64,000 nucleotides of DNA from an uncultured Gemmatimonadota bacterium. Lineage in GTDB: Bacteria; Gemmatimonadota; Gemmatimonadetes; Gemmatimonadales; Gemmatimonadaceae. Position numbers and translations under genes: made by a program. The notes under the pieces are model-generated. The model was given only the letters and a program-made list of their open reading frames with translations, ran no database searches and had not been told where the DNA came from. This document shows positions 24,901 through 33,397 of the stretch, piece by piece. How positions within the stretch are numbered: the stretch's first letter is position 1; every line of letters begins with the position of its first letter. The DNA is taken from NCBI GenBank assembly GCA_902825965.1, contig CADEDA010000001.1, forward strand, positions 242,428 to 306,427, written 5' to 3'.

Positions 24901-25157
24901 GCGCGATCGCACAATATGAGGCGCTCCATCCGAGCCGGTTCGTCAATGCGTTCGTCGATCCCGGGTATGCGGTGTACGTCCGCACCTTCGCGGCGCGTGC
25001 CCGCCTGTACGAGGAAGTCGGCGAACGCGACAAGGCGATCGCGTCCTGGGAGGAGTTCCTCCGTCGCTGGGAGAAGGGCGACGCGATCACCGAACCGATC
25101 CGCCGTGAAGCCCGCACCGCCCTGCAACGCCTCCGCGACTCCGCCCCTCGCCGCTGA
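21939..25157 (+). CDS. Transmembrane Ser/Thr protein kinase with TolB-like and TPR C-terminus
   Basis: This 1072-residue Hanks-type kinase has the glycine loop GQGGMGSVY, Lys51 (VAIKVI), catalytic Asp145 (VHRDVKPENILL), Asp164 (DFG) and GSPRYMSPEQ. A single transmembrane helix lies at about 316-338. The outer part starts with a TolB/FlgO-like domain (SYAVMPFEVQSGNADIRWLRDG) and continues as helical repeats of TPR character to the end. I chose the ATG at 21939: it overlaps the aguA stop (ATGA), sits after GAGGAAAG, and starts the conserved region. The binding-protein gene follows 3 bp after its stop. The substrate is unknown. Confidence 0.93.
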   Translation: MNEPTRTDPIREALQTRLGGQYVVEGLLGQGGMGSVYRARDITLDRAVAIKVIAGDVATNPQLRDRFLLEARTVAKLRHPNIVAVYSAGDAGGLLYFVMELVPGESLRDLLTRETSVEPARGERILHELALALDYAHANGIVHRDVKPENILLDRETGRAMLTDFGVARALEGDGRMTGTGMILGSPRYMSPEQATGESTIDGRSDLYALALVGYEMFTGKPVVDASNVAGMLVKHLTETPKPLAQAATQVPEGVATAIDRALAKDKEQRWASGREMAEVIGMAWTPSGISSGSGIRTATGMTATRFGARTKAGQRRALVVAALAVVTFGITLWALFGRSGVPSGVDPRRSYAVMPFEVQSGNADIRWLRDGAVNMLTLALAQWTDLEVADYERTMVLVRDAGLEEKRVDLDKALEIARRANAWTVVTGTITTTADSLRVDARLYDVASGRSLQTESRTAALSADPRPLFDGLARYLIGVAGVTGTESVDLAAATTNSLVAYRAYLEGVRALFSWQVMRADSLFQVAIRSDSTFALAWHKRSLALGWGDAAGSGYLESAERALQLVDRLPAREQSLVRGHHALSRGLRAASTGGDGLAKLAEAQQIYRDLIARDSGVAEAWYGYGDALFHVPFDNKDFNASTGRMTASMRAFHRTLALDSTFHLAYSHLIQLYQTVSSPGGLLLVDDSIQVVADSAAMLRLGGPAGLTRLREAARARGFEMTRGWVRADPDAVPAVTMLAQGYVQAGHADSALAVLDTALKRPALARSPLRFVAGVYQMVADDPRAATTLSEASRTLTPELMRREVPITERFTVLASAVTAAGLTGSQAEVDRAVEFFQRTDSIMPFGAVPTAPMLRGYRTGVVAAMRGSLTATEKAELLRGLQRAEATAADGPQQMRQGMLPLAYVAFMLSGDTVFSGIVRRMSFGTARQPELDAREALLRGDTAAARAVAATFTSADSVKKSPLGFAGMRTVVRAEVLEVLGDKRGAIAQYEALHPSRFVNAFVDPGYAVYVRTFAARARLYEEVGERDKAIASWEEFLRRWEKGDAITEPIRREARTALQRLRDSAPRR

Positions 25158-25160
25158 CCG

Positions 25161-26258
25161 ATGACGCGTCCCCCCGCGCTCGCCCTGTTCGCCCTGCTCG
25201 TCTCCGTCCTCACGGCCTGCGCCGAACAACGCGGGCCGGTCGTGCTCGGCATGGCCGGCCCGCTGGAGGAATCCCGCGGCGTGGCCAGCCGACGCGGCGC
25301 CGAACTCGCCATGCGCGAGATCAACGCCGCCGGCGGCATCAACGGCGACTCCCTGTTCATCCGCTTCGCCGACGACCGCGCCGAGGGATCGCGGGCGGCG
25401 GCCATCGCGCAGTCGTTCGTGGACAACGACAGCATCCTCGCCGTCGTCGGCCACGTGACCTCGGGCGCCATGTTGGCCGCCGCCGGGGTCTACGACGGCC
25501 GGCTCACGGCGCTGGCCACCGCCGCCTCCTCGGCCGCCCTCACCGGCGTCTCGCCCTGGGTGTTCCGCGTCATCTCCAGCGACGCGAAGAACGGCGAGGA
25601 CCTCGCGCGCTTCGCCTCGCGGCTCGGGAAGAAGCGCGTCGCGATCCTCTACGAGAACGACGCCTACGGCCGCGGGCTCGCGGACAACTTCCGGCGCGCC
25701 TTCCCCGATTCGGTCATCGGGCTGGACCCCATCGCGAGTGACGGCGCGGGCGCCGAGATCTACGTGGATTGGCTGGCCGCCCGCCGGCCGGACCTGGTGT
25801 TCGTCGCCGGCAGCGAGCGGTCGGGCGTGCGCCTGCTGCGCGCTGCGCGGCAGAAGCAGATCGCGGCGGACTTCCTCGGTGGCGACGCCTGGACGGCCGT
25901 CGCCAACGAACCGGCTGCCGAGGGTGCACTCGTCGGTGTGCCGTTCACGTCGCTCGACCCGCGGCCCGAGGTGCAGACGTTCGTGAATGCGTTCCGCACG
26001 GCCTACGGCGTCGAGCCGGAGGCCAAGGCCGCACTCGCGTACGACGCGGTGCGCGTACTCGCCGACGCCGTCCGCGCCGCCGGGCGCGATCGGGCCCGGA
26101 TCCGGGAGTGGCTGGCCTCGCGCACAGGGACCAACACGTTCAGCGGCGTCACGGCCACGTTCGCGTTCGACAGCACCGGCGACCCGGTCGGGCAGGCGGT
26201 GATGATGACGCGTATCTCGCGTGGGCGGCTCACGGTGGCCGAGCGGGGCGCCCGATGA
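25161..26258 (+). CDS. Type I periplasmic binding lipoprotein (Leu/Ile/Val-binding family)
   Basis: This 365-residue protein has a lipoprotein signal ending at Cys20 (SVLTAC) and a Peripla_BP_6 fold: [56 protein letters not shown] and [16 protein letters not shown]. Such proteins bind amino acids, amides or similar small ligands. No ABC permease or ATPase gene is next to it. Instead its stop overlaps the start of a chemoreceptor gene (ATGA), and a receptor kinase gene precedes it. That makes a ligand-sensing role more likely than transport. The ligand is unknown; polyamine-related compounds are one guess from the aguBA neighbours. Confidence 0.88.
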   Translation: MTRPPALALFALLVSVLTACAEQRGPVVLGMAGPLEESRGVASRRGAELAMREINAAGGINGDSLFIRFADDRAEGSRAAAIAQSFVDNDSILAVVGHVTSGAMLAAAGVYDGRLTALATAASSAALTGVSPWVFRVISSDAKNGEDLARFASRLGKKRVAILYENDAYGRGLADNFRRAFPDSVIGLDPIASDGAGAEIYVDWLAARRPDLVFVAGSERSGVRLLRAARQKQIAADFLGGDAWTAVANEPAAEGALVGVPFTSLDPRPEVQTFVNAFRTAYGVEPEAKAALAYDAVRVLADAVRAAGRDRARIREWLASRTGTNTFSGVTATFAFDSTGDPVGQAVMMTRISRGRLTVAERGAR

Positions 26259-27958
26259 ACCTCTTCTCGCTCCAAACCATCCGGTCGTACCTCATCGCCG
26301 GCTTCTCGCTGCTCGTGGGGCTGGTGGTCGCCTCGGGTCTGCTCGGCTACTACTCCATCGGCAGCTTCAGCGGCGAACTCAGTGGGACGCTCGAGACCGT
26401 GCGGCGCGAGGGCGAGCTCACCGCCAAGCTGCGCACCAGCCTCGAGCGCGAGATCGGCAAGGCGGGCGTGTTCCTCGCCCGCGGCGACGCGGAGTCCCGC
26501 GCGGCGTTCCGCGAGGCCTCGTGGACCTCGCACGCCGCGGTCCGTGAGCTCACGTCGAGCCCCGGGTTGACCTCCACCGAGATCGGCCTCATCGCGTCGA
26601 TCGACGAGACCCTCTCGGCCGTCGAGGTGGTGCTCACGCAGGCCCACTGGCTGCGCGACCTGGGTCGCATGGACTCGGCGCTGGCCCGCGCCGAGCTCGC
26701 CCTGCCGCTCGAGGTCGCGCTGGACCGCGACGTGTCGCGCCTGGCGTCCATGCGCGCGACGCAGGTCGCGCGGGCCACGGCCGCCATCGAGGAGGTCGCG
26801 AGCGATCGTCGGCAGGTGCTGCTCGTGGCCGTCGCAGCCGCGTTCGTCGTCGGCGTGGTCACCTTCGTGCTCGCATATCGCAAGATCGACGGCCCGCTGA
26901 GCTCGCTGGTGCGCCACGCGCGCGGCCTCAGCGAGGGACGGCTCGACTTCCGCACCGAGACCGACCTGCCCGGCGAGTTCCAGGAGCTCGCCGAGGCGAT
27001 GAACTCCACCGCGTCCTCGCTCTCGCGCGTGGCCTCGGTGTCGCGCAGCACGGCCGAGGAGGTCGCGACCTCGGCGCACCAGCTCACCTCGGCGGCGGAC
27101 CAGATCTCCATGGCGGCCTCGCAGACCGCGACCGCGATGTCCGAGGTGACCGAAGGCGCGGAGGGGCAGGTCTCGGCGCTCCGCACCGCCGACGTGGCCC
27201 TGCAGGACGTGCGCGAGCGGGCACACACCGTGCACGCAGGTGCCGAGGAGGTCTCGGACCTCGCGGCGGAGATCGAGCGGCAGGCGCGGGAGAAGCGGCT
27301 CGAGATCGCACGCGCGCGCAGCCTGCTGATCGAGATCCGCCAGTCGGTGGACCGCGCGGCCGCCGAGGTGCGCGAGCTGAACAGCACGGCCGAGAGCATC
27401 AACCGCTTCGTCGGCATCGTGAGCCGGATCGCGGAGCAGACCAACCTGCTGTCGTTGAACGCCGCCATCGAGGCCGCACGCGCCGGCGCCGCCGGCCGCG
27501 GCTTCGCGATCGTGGCCGACGAGGTGCGCAAGCTGGCCGACCAGGCGCAGCAGGCGGCGGATGACGTGGTGCAGCTCACCGCCGTCGTCTCGCGCCGGGT
27601 GGCGAGCACGACCTCGGCGATGGAGAGCGGCGCCTTGCGGGTGGCCGACATCGAGAAGGTGTCCAGCGGCATCGACAGCGCACTGGAATCCATCGGCACG
27701 GCGGCCGAGTTCACCAAGGCGGCGGCGGTGGGCCTCGGCGAAGCCGCCGACGCGAACGTCGCGGCGGTGAACAACGCGGTGGCCGGCATCTCGCTCGCGG
27801 CGCGCACCGCCGAAGGGCACGCGGCCGCGGCCGAACAGGTGAGCGCGTCGACGCAGGAGCAGAGTGCGGCCTGCGAGGAGATGTCCGGGGCCGCCACCGC
27901 CTTGTTGCAGGGCTCGATGCGCCTCAAGGACATCGTCGCCGGCCTGCGCACGGAGTGA
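26255..27958 (+). CDS. Methyl-accepting chemotaxis protein
   Basis: This 567-residue receptor has TM1 at about 9-33, a helical periplasmic sensor of about 150 residues (possibly 4HB-like), TM2 at about 188-208, then HAMP and a cytoplasmic coiled-coil domain. The hairpin tip reads [19 protein letters not shown] and [17 protein letters not shown] at about 390-430. There is no C-terminal NWETF-type pentapeptide for CheR docking. No cheA, cheW or flagellar genes are in the window. The overlap with the binding-protein gene suggests the receptor reads that protein's ligand state. Its stop overlaps the GTG of queC. Confidence 0.93.
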   Translation: MNLFSLQTIRSYLIAGFSLLVGLVVASGLLGYYSIGSFSGELSGTLETVRREGELTAKLRTSLEREIGKAGVFLARGDAESRAAFREASWTSHAAVRELTSSPGLTSTEIGLIASIDETLSAVEVVLTQAHWLRDLGRMDSALARAELALPLEVALDRDVSRLASMRATQVARATAAIEEVASDRRQVLLVAVAAAFVVGVVTFVLAYRKIDGPLSSLVRHARGLSEGRLDFRTETDLPGEFQELAEAMNSTASSLSRVASVSRSTAEEVATSAHQLTSAADQISMAASQTATAMSEVTEGAEGQVSALRTADVALQDVRERAHTVHAGAEEVSDLAAEIERQAREKRLEIARARSLLIEIRQSVDRAAAEVRELNSTAESINRFVGIVSRIAEQTNLLSLNAAIEAARAGAAGRGFAIVADEVRKLADQAQQAADDVVQLTAVVSRRVASTTSAMESGALRVADIEKVSSGIDSALESIGTAAEFTKAAAVGLGEAADANVAAVNNAVAGISLAARTAEGHAAAAEQVSASTQEQSAACEEMSGAATALLQGSMRLKDIVAGLRTE

Positions 27959-28713
27959 GCGCGGTGCCGCTCGGGACGCTCGCGCCGGTGGCCGCCGGGA
28001 CCCCGGCGGTGGTGCTGCTCAGCGGCGGACTCGACTCCACCACCGTGCTCGCCCTGGCGACGCGGGCCGGCTACGCCGTGAACGCGCTGACCTTCCGCTA
28101 CGGCCAGCGCCACGGCATCGAGATCGCGCGGGCGCAGCGCATCGCCCGTAGCTGGTCGGTCGCGCGACACGTCGTCTGCGACATCGACCTCCGGCTCTTC
28201 GGCGGGTCGGCGCTGACGGCGGAGATCGACGTCCCCAAGGACCGCGATCCGGCCGCGATGGACGACGGGATCCCCGTCACCTACGTCCCGGCGCGCAACA
28301 CGATCTTCCTGTCGTTCGCGCTGGCCTGGGCCGAGGTGCTCGGCGCCAACGACCTGCTGATCGGCGTGAACGCCTTGGACTACAGCGGCTATCCCGACTG
28401 CCGGCCGGAGTACATCGCCGCGTACGAGCGCATGGCGAACCTCGCGACGCGCGCGGGCGTGGAGGGCCACGCCCGCACGCGCATCCTCACGCCGCTCATC
28501 GACCTCAGCAAGGCCGACATCATCCGGACGGGGCTCGCGCTGGGCGTGGACTACGCGACGACGATCTCGTGTTACGACCCGGCGGAGGACGGACGCCCCT
28601 GCGAGCATTGCGACGCCTGCCTGCTCCGCGCGAAGGGCTTCGCGGAGGTCGCCCGGGACGCCGCCCGCGACGCCGCCCGGGACGCCGCGAGCGACGCCGC
28701 CCGCGGCGCGTGA
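27955..28713 (+). CDS. queC: 7-cyano-7-deazaguanine synthase
   Basis: This 252-residue enzyme converts 7-carboxy-7-deazaguanine to preQ0 using ATP and ammonia in queuosine biosynthesis. It has the PP-loop SGGLDS at 23-28, the [12 protein letters not shown] motif, [17 protein letters not shown], and the zinc site Cys206, Cys216, Cys219, Cys222. The start GTG overlaps the chemoreceptor stop. The last 20 residues are a low-complexity ARDA repeat encoded by five 12-bp units, beyond the usual QueC end. queE follows 71 bp later. Confidence 0.95.
   Translation: MSAVPLGTLAPVAAGTPAVVLLSGGLDSTTVLALATRAGYAVNALTFRYGQRHGIEIARAQRIARSWSVARHVVCDIDLRLFGGSALTAEIDVPKDRDPAAMDDGIPVTYVPARNTIFLSFALAWAEVLGANDLLIGVNALDYSGYPDCRPEYIAAYERMANLATRAGVEGHARTRILTPLIDLSKADIIRTGLALGVDYATTISCYDPAEDGRPCEHCDACLLRAKGFAEVARDAARDAARDAASDAARGA
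28651..28710 (+). repeat. Five 12-bp tandem repeats in the queC tail
   Basis: The unit gcccgggacgcc repeats five times with small changes, in frame, coding [20 protein letters not shown] at the C-terminus of QueC. The 12-bp unit keeps the reading frame if copy number changes. Confidence 0.85.
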
Positions 28714-28736
28714 TGCTGGGCCGGCGGGTCTGCGAC

Positions 28737-28742
28737 TAACTT
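28737..28742 (+). promoter_or_regulatory. Candidate -10 of queE
   Basis: TAACTT in the gap between queC and queE matches the TAnnTT pattern used by other genes here. Transcription would start near 28749, giving a leader of about 36 nt. No good -35 is visible. Confidence 0.4.
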
Positions 28743-28784
28743 CCAGTCGCCGCCGCCGTCCGCCCCCTGCCGTCCGCCGTCCCC

Positions 28785-29414
28785 ATGTACACCGTCAAAG
28801 AGATCTTCTTCACCCTCCAAGGCGAGGGCGCCCAGAGCGGTCGCGCGGCGGTGTTCTGCCGGTTCGCGGGCTGCAATCTCTGGACGGGGCGCGAGGCCGA
28901 CCGTGCGAGTGCCGTCTGCACGTTCTGCGACACGGACTTCGTCGGTGTGGGGCCGGACGGCGGGCGGTTTGCGACGGCGGACGCGCTGGCCGCGGCGGTG
29001 GCCGCGCACTGGCCGCAGGGCGCGGGTGGTGTCCCGTATGTGGTGTGCACGGGCGGGGAGCCGCTGTTGCAGCTCGACGCGGCGGCGATCGCGGCGCTGC
29101 ATGCGCGGGGCTTCGAGGTGGCCGTGGAGACCAACGGCACGCAGCCGCTGCCACCGGGACTGGACTGGGTCTGTGTGAGCCCCAAGGCGCACGCGCCGCT
29201 GGCCGTGCAGGGCGGCGACGAGCTCAAGCTGGTCTATCCGCAGGCCAAGGCGCCGCCCGAGCGCTTCGCCGGACTCGCGTTCCGGCACTGGTACCTGCAA
29301 CCCATGGACGGCCCGGCGCTCGCGGAGCACACGCGTGCCGCGATCGCCTACGTGCTCGCCCACCCGTCGTGGCGGCTCTCTGTGCAGACGCACAAGGTCG
29401 TCGGCGTCCGCTGA
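28785..29414 (+). CDS. queE: 7-carboxy-7-deazaguanine synthase
   Basis: This 209-residue radical-SAM enzyme forms the 7-deazaguanine ring (CDG) from 6-carboxytetrahydropterin. The [4Fe-4S] ligands are Cys30, Cys45 and Cys48, the CX14CX2C spacing of one QueE class rather than the usual CX3CX2C. FFTLQGEGAQSGRAAVF and CDTDFVG are family signatures, with VVCTGGEPLLQLD as the SAM-binding GGEP motif. It acts directly before QueC. queD and the later genes are not in this window. Confidence 0.95.
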   Translation: MYTVKEIFFTLQGEGAQSGRAAVFCRFAGCNLWTGREADRASAVCTFCDTDFVGVGPDGGRFATADALAAAVAAHWPQGAGGVPYVVCTGGEPLLQLDAAAIAALHARGFEVAVETNGTQPLPPGLDWVCVSPKAHAPLAVQGGDELKLVYPQAKAPPERFAGLAFRHWYLQPMDGPALAEHTRAAIAYVLAHPSWRLSVQTHKVVGVR

Positions 29415-29651
29415 CCCGCCCGCGAGGCGCGACGCGGGCGGCCGGCGGCGCCGGCGTATCGGCCCTGCATCCGACCTGCCGAAGGCGCAAGGGCCGAGGC
29501 GCGCCCGCTCTAAGGAAGGAGTATTGACGGATGGCGAGGGGTGGGGGAACTTAGGGGCGGTCCCAAGCACTGTGACCCAGCTCACCCCCAGGACCGCCTG
29601 CCTTCGCGGGCAGCGGCCCTCACACCCCAAGCACTTCGAGGTGCGATTCGT
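29415..29651 (+). other. queE to TonB-receptor intergenic region with structured leader
   Basis: Directly after the queE stop, ccgcccgcg (29416-29424) and cgcgggcgg (29433-29441) form a 9-bp hairpin without a T run, a possible weak terminator. Further on, ggcggtcc (29556-29563) pairs with ggaccgcc (29591-29598), followed by a ctgcc/ggcag hairpin and a small hairpin just before the receptor ATG. The leader therefore looks folded. I could not match it to a known riboswitch. Confidence 0.45.
29524..29552 (+). promoter_or_regulatory. Candidate promoter of the TonB receptor
   Basis: TTGACG is followed after 17 nt by GAACTT, a one-base variant of the TAnnTT -10 seen elsewhere. Transcription would start near 29559, at the base of the first leader hairpin, leaving a 5' leader of about 93 nt. 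Confidence 0.5.
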
Positions 29652-32540
29652 ATGCGAATCCGTTCCGTCAGCAAGGTGCTCGCGATACTCGGCTTCTTTG
29701 CCGTCGCGGGAACCGCCGACGCCCAATCCGGGACCATCACCGGCCGCGTGACGCAGGCTGAAGGCGGCGCCGCCGTCGGCAGCGCGCAGGTCCAGGTCTA
29801 CTCGGGCGGAACCCGGGTCGCCGCGGGCCAGTCCGGCGATGATGGCAACTACCGAGTGGGCAACGTGCCCGCGGGGACCTACAGTGTCCTCGTGACGCGC
29901 ATCGGCTTCACCGCGAAGCGCACCGAGGGTGTCGTCGTCACGGCCGGCGGGACCACCACCGTGAACGTCGCCCTCGCCGAGATCGCGGCGCAACTGAACC
30001 AGGTGGTGACCACCGCGACGCGCGGTGCCGAGCCCGAGAAGATCCTCGACTCGCCCAACTCCATCTCCGTGGTCTCGGCCGACCGCATCGCCGAGCGCCC
30101 CTCCTCCACGGTGACGGACCACCTCAAGTCCACGCCCGGCCTCTCCATCTCGGCCGGTGGCATCGTGCAGGCGAACATCGTCTCGCGCGGCTTCAACAAC
30201 GCCTTCTCGACGTCGATGCTGATGCTGCAGGACTACCGCTTCGCCGGGGTCCCGTCGCTGCGCGTCAACGTGCCGTTCCTCTTCACCGGCACCGGCGAGG
30301 ACATCGACCGCATCGAGGTGCTGCAGGGTCCGGCCTCGGCGCTCTATGGCCCGAACTCCGGCTCCGGCGTGCTCCACGTGATCACCAAGTCGCCGTTCCA
30401 GTCGCAGGGGACGACGCTGTCGCTCGACGGCGGCGAGCGCTCGATGGCCCGCCTCGCGGCGCGGCACGCCGGCACGCTCAACGCGAAGTGGGGCTACAAG
30501 CTCTCCGGCGAGTACTTCACCGCGAAGGACTGGGAATACCAGGATCCCAACGAGACCGAGCTCGGCCCCGGTGCCGACCCGGTCGCGGCGTCGCTCTACC
30601 GGCAGTGGTCGGCCACCGACACCCGCGTGCCGGTCTCGCGGCGTGGCGTGCCGAAGTCGCGCAACTTCGACCTCGAGAAGTACAGCGGTGAGGCGCGCCT
30701 CGACTACCGCCCCAGCGAGGACACGGAGTTCATCACCACCTACGGCTACTCGATGGCCGCCAGCGCGCTCGAGATCACCACGACCTTCGGTGCCGCGCAG
30801 GTGAAGAACTGGAGCTACCAGAACATCCAGCAGCGCTTCCGCCACAAGAAGTTCTTCGCCCAGGTGTTCTACAACGCCTCCAACTCGGGCAACGACTCGC
30901 CGAGCGACGACGCGGGCACGTTCTACCTGCGCTCCGGCATCCCGGTGGTGGACCTCTCCACGGTGCTCGTGGGCCAGGCGCAGCAGGGCTTCAACCTCGG
31001 CGAGACCAAGTTCACCGCCGGGCTCGACTACATCTGGACCGCGCCCAAGACCGCCGGCACCATCATGGGCCGCAACGAGTCCGACGACAACATCACCGAG
31101 ACCGGCGCGTACCTGCAGATGACGAAGCCGCTCAACAGCCGCTTCGACTTCACCGGCGCCGTCCGCGGGGACATGAACACCCGCATCGAGGGTGTGCAGT
31201 TCTCGCCGCGCGCCGCGCTCATCTACAAGGCGACGCCGACGCAGAACTTCCGCCTCACGTACAACCGTGCGTTCAACTCGCCGGCCTCGTTCTCGATGTT
31301 CCTCGACCAGTGGTCGGGCCAGCGCGTGAACCTCGGGCCGGCGCTCGGCAACACCGACGTGCAGATCTTCGGCAACCCGGCGAAGGAAGGCTGGCGCTAT
31401 GACCGCGGGTGCGACGCCACGATCAACAACGGCCTCTGCATGCGCTCGCCGTTCACCGGACCGAACCCGGTCGCGGCGACCGGCGCGGCGATGATCCCCG
31501 GCATCATGGCGGTCAACGGGGCGGCGCTGGCCGGTGCACTCGCCGGTCTCGGCCTCCCGCCGGCGCAGGTCGCCAACGTGCGCGCGGCCCTGCAGGCGCT
31601 CGCGCCGACCAATGCCCAGGTCCGCGGCGTGCTGCGGAACCTCGGCGCGGCCGGCAACCCGATCGTGCCGTGGACCAACCCGCAGGACCTCGCGCCGCTC
31701 GGCGCGAACTTCTCCAACACTTGGGAGCTGGGCTGGAAGGGGGTGTTCAACAACAACCTCCGGGTCTCGGCCGACTTCTGGTATCAGGTCCGCCCGGCCG
31801 ACCCGACCACCCAGGTCGTCAACCTCGACGACGCGGTGTTCCTCGATCCGGTGACGCTGACCGGCTACCTCGGCTCCTGCACCGGCGCGAACGTCACCAC
31901 GGGCTCCATGGCCCCGGTGCTCGTCGCCAACGGTGTGCCCTGCGCCAACGTCGGCGCGGTGATCACCGGCTGGGTCACGCAGCTCGCCCAGCTCCCGGGC
32001 GGCATGCTCAGCTTCGACAACCCGCTCTGGGACAAGAACTACCTGCTCTTCACCTACCAGAACGGCTCGGGTCAGGTCGACGTGCGCGGGCTCGACCTCG
32101 CGGCCGACTACCTGATCGACAACATCTGGAGCCTCGGCTTCACCTACTCGAACCTCAGCCGCAACGTGTTCGAGAAGGCTCCGGGCGCGACGCCGGCCAA
32201 CCCGCTGGCCGCCAACGCCGCGAAGCACCGCGCGTCGGTCACACTCCGCATGGACAACCAGGAGCGCGGCATGACGGCCGAGGTCCGTGGCCGCTACAGC
32301 GACGCGTTCCAGGTCAACTCGGGCGTCTACAACAGCTACGGCGTGGGCACGCCGATCCGGTACCAGCGGGTGCCGGTGAACGCGCTCCTCGACGTGGGCT
32401 TCTCGTACCGCCTGCCGGTGGCGGCGAACGTCCGCTGGTCGCTCAACGCGCAGAACGTCCTCGACAACAAGGTGCCGACCTTCATCGGCGTCCCGAACGT
32501 CGGGCGCTTCGTCACCACGCGCGTGCAGTACAACTTCTGA
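29652..32540 (+). CDS. TonB-dependent receptor with N-terminal regulatory-like domain
   Basis: This 962-residue outer-membrane receptor has a signal peptide (KVLAILGFFAVAGTADAQ), a carboxypeptidase regulatory-like beta-sandwich at about 26-110, a plug domain (PNSISVVSADRIAERP, GPASALYGPNSGSGVLHVITK) and a C-terminal beta barrel ending in aromatic VQYNF. It imports a ligand with TonB energy; the ligand is not clear. A low-complexity alanine/leucine-rich insert near 600-690 lies in an extracellular loop. I placed the start at 29652, where the signal peptide begins. A strong terminator follows. Confidence 0.93.
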   Translation: MRIRSVSKVLAILGFFAVAGTADAQSGTITGRVTQAEGGAAVGSAQVQVYSGGTRVAAGQSGDDGNYRVGNVPAGTYSVLVTRIGFTAKRTEGVVVTAGGTTTVNVALAEIAAQLNQVVTTATRGAEPEKILDSPNSISVVSADRIAERPSSTVTDHLKSTPGLSISAGGIVQANIVSRGFNNAFSTSMLMLQDYRFAGVPSLRVNVPFLFTGTGEDIDRIEVLQGPASALYGPNSGSGVLHVITKSPFQSQGTTLSLDGGERSMARLAARHAGTLNAKWGYKLSGEYFTAKDWEYQDPNETELGPGADPVAASLYRQWSATDTRVPVSRRGVPKSRNFDLEKYSGEARLDYRPSEDTEFITTYGYSMAASALEITTTFGAAQVKNWSYQNIQQRFRHKKFFAQVFYNASNSGNDSPSDDAGTFYLRSGIPVVDLSTVLVGQAQQGFNLGETKFTAGLDYIWTAPKTAGTIMGRNESDDNITETGAYLQMTKPLNSRFDFTGAVRGDMNTRIEGVQFSPRAALIYKATPTQNFRLTYNRAFNSPASFSMFLDQWSGQRVNLGPALGNTDVQIFGNPAKEGWRYDRGCDATINNGLCMRSPFTGPNPVAATGAAMIPGIMAVNGAALAGALAGLGLPPAQVANVRAALQALAPTNAQVRGVLRNLGAAGNPIVPWTNPQDLAPLGANFSNTWELGWKGVFNNNLRVSADFWYQVRPADPTTQVVNLDDAVFLDPVTLTGYLGSCTGANVTTGSMAPVLVANGVPCANVGAVITGWVTQLAQLPGGMLSFDNPLWDKNYLLFTYQNGSGQVDVRGLDLAADYLIDNIWSLGFTYSNLSRNVFEKAPGATPANPLAANAAKHRASVTLRMDNQERGMTAEVRGRYSDAFQVNSGVYNSYGVGTPIRYQRVPVNALLDVGFSYRLPVAANVRWSLNAQNVLDNKVPTFIGVPNVGRFVTTRVQYNF

Positions 32541-32566
32541 GTCGTTCCTCCGGGCAGTCGGCCGGA

Positions 32567-32606
32567 CGACGCGGGGTGGGCCCACAGGGCCCACCCCGCG
32601 TCGCTT
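32567..32606 (+). terminator. Intrinsic terminator after the TonB receptor
   Basis: A perfect 17-bp stem (32567-32583 with 32587-32603) with a 3-nt ACA loop begins 27 bp after the receptor stop. Only a short CTT follows the stem, so the U tract is poor, but the stem is exceptionally stable. The -10 of the next gene begins 3 nt after the stem. Confidence 0.8.
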
Positions 32607-32611
32607 AAGTT
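32606..32611 (+). promoter_or_regulatory. Leaderless-type -10 of the GDPD gene
   Basis: TAAGTT ends exactly 6 nt before the GTG start with no ribosome site. Its -35 position falls inside the right arm of the preceding terminator. Confidence 0.5.
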
Positions 32612-32617
32612 CCACGG

Positions 32618-33397
32618 GTGCTCTCCCTTCTCGACCCGTCCCGCCAGCTCGTCATCGGACACCGTGGCAACCGCGCCCATGCCCCGGAAGACACCCTCGA
32701 GTCCTTCGCGCAGGCCGTCGCGCTCGGCGTCGATGCCCTCGAGTGCGACGTACACCTCTCCCGCGACGGCGTCCCGGTCGTCATCCACGACCCCAGCCTC
32801 GATCGCACCACCGCCGCCAGCGGCGCGGTGCGGCAATGGACCCGTGCCGAGCTCGCCGGCGTGGATGCCGGCGCCCGCTTCAGCCCGGACGGTGGGAAGC
32901 GCTTCCCCTACCGCGGACGCGGCATCGGTGTGCCCGCCCTCGAGGACGTGCTCGACGCGTTCCGCGACCTGCCACTCATCATCGAGATCAAGGTCGCCGA
33001 GGCGTCAGCGCCGGTGCTCGCGCTGCTCGAGCGCCGCGGTGACAGCGGCCGCGTGCTCATCGGCAGCTTCCTGGAATCCGCGCTGCGTCCGTTCCGCGCG
33101 GCAGGACTGGCGGTGGGTTCCTCGGTGGATGCCATGAAGCCGCTCTATCTTCCAGCTCTCCTCGGCGCGCGCCCGGCCGTCCTCCCATTCCAAGCGATGA
33201 TCATCCCCCGACGCCACGGCGTGCTCCCGCTCCCCGTCACCCGCTTCGCCCGCATGATGGCCGCGCGCGGCGGGCCGACCCACGTCTGGACGGTCAACGA
33301 CCCCGCCGAGGCGCAGGCCCTCTGGCGCCGGGGCGTCAACGGCATCCTGTCCGACAACCCCGCGGCGATCCTGGCCGCGCGCCGGAGCCTGCGATGA
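32618..33397 (+). CDS. Glycerophosphodiester phosphodiesterase
   Basis: This 259-residue TIM-barrel enzyme cleaves glycerophosphodiesters to glycerol-3-phosphate and an alcohol. Family motifs are IGHRGNRAHAPEDTLESF, LECDVHLSRDGVPVVIHD (metal-binding acids) and LPLIIEIKV. No signal peptide is visible, so it is likely cytosolic. The start is GTG. Its stop overlaps the start of the ABC exporter (ATGA), so the two are coupled, which suggests a shared lipid-related role. Confidence 0.92.
   Translation: MLSLLDPSRQLVIGHRGNRAHAPEDTLESFAQAVALGVDALECDVHLSRDGVPVVIHDPSLDRTTAASGAVRQWTRAELAGVDAGARFSPDGGKRFPYRGRGIGVPALEDVLDAFRDLPLIIEIKVAEASAPVLALLERRGDSGRVLIGSFLESALRPFRAAGLAVGSSVDAMKPLYLPALLGARPAVLPFQAMIIPRRHGVLPLPVTRFARMMAARGGPTHVWTVNDPAEAQALWRRGVNGILSDNPAAILAARRSLR

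Noticed and set aside
28714-28784. preQ1 riboswitch before queE
   Set aside because: The gap is short and GC-rich and lacks the A-rich tail and stem-loop of preQ1 aptamers.
29553-29651. Cobalamin or TPP riboswitch before the TonB receptor
   Set aside because: No B12 box and no CUGAGA/thi-box core could be found; only generic hairpins are present.
28572-32615. Very long minus-strand open frame opposite the TonB receptor
   Set aside because: It is arginine/histidine-rich with no domain, and mirrors strong coding sequence on the plus strand. This is typical of GC-rich antisense frames.
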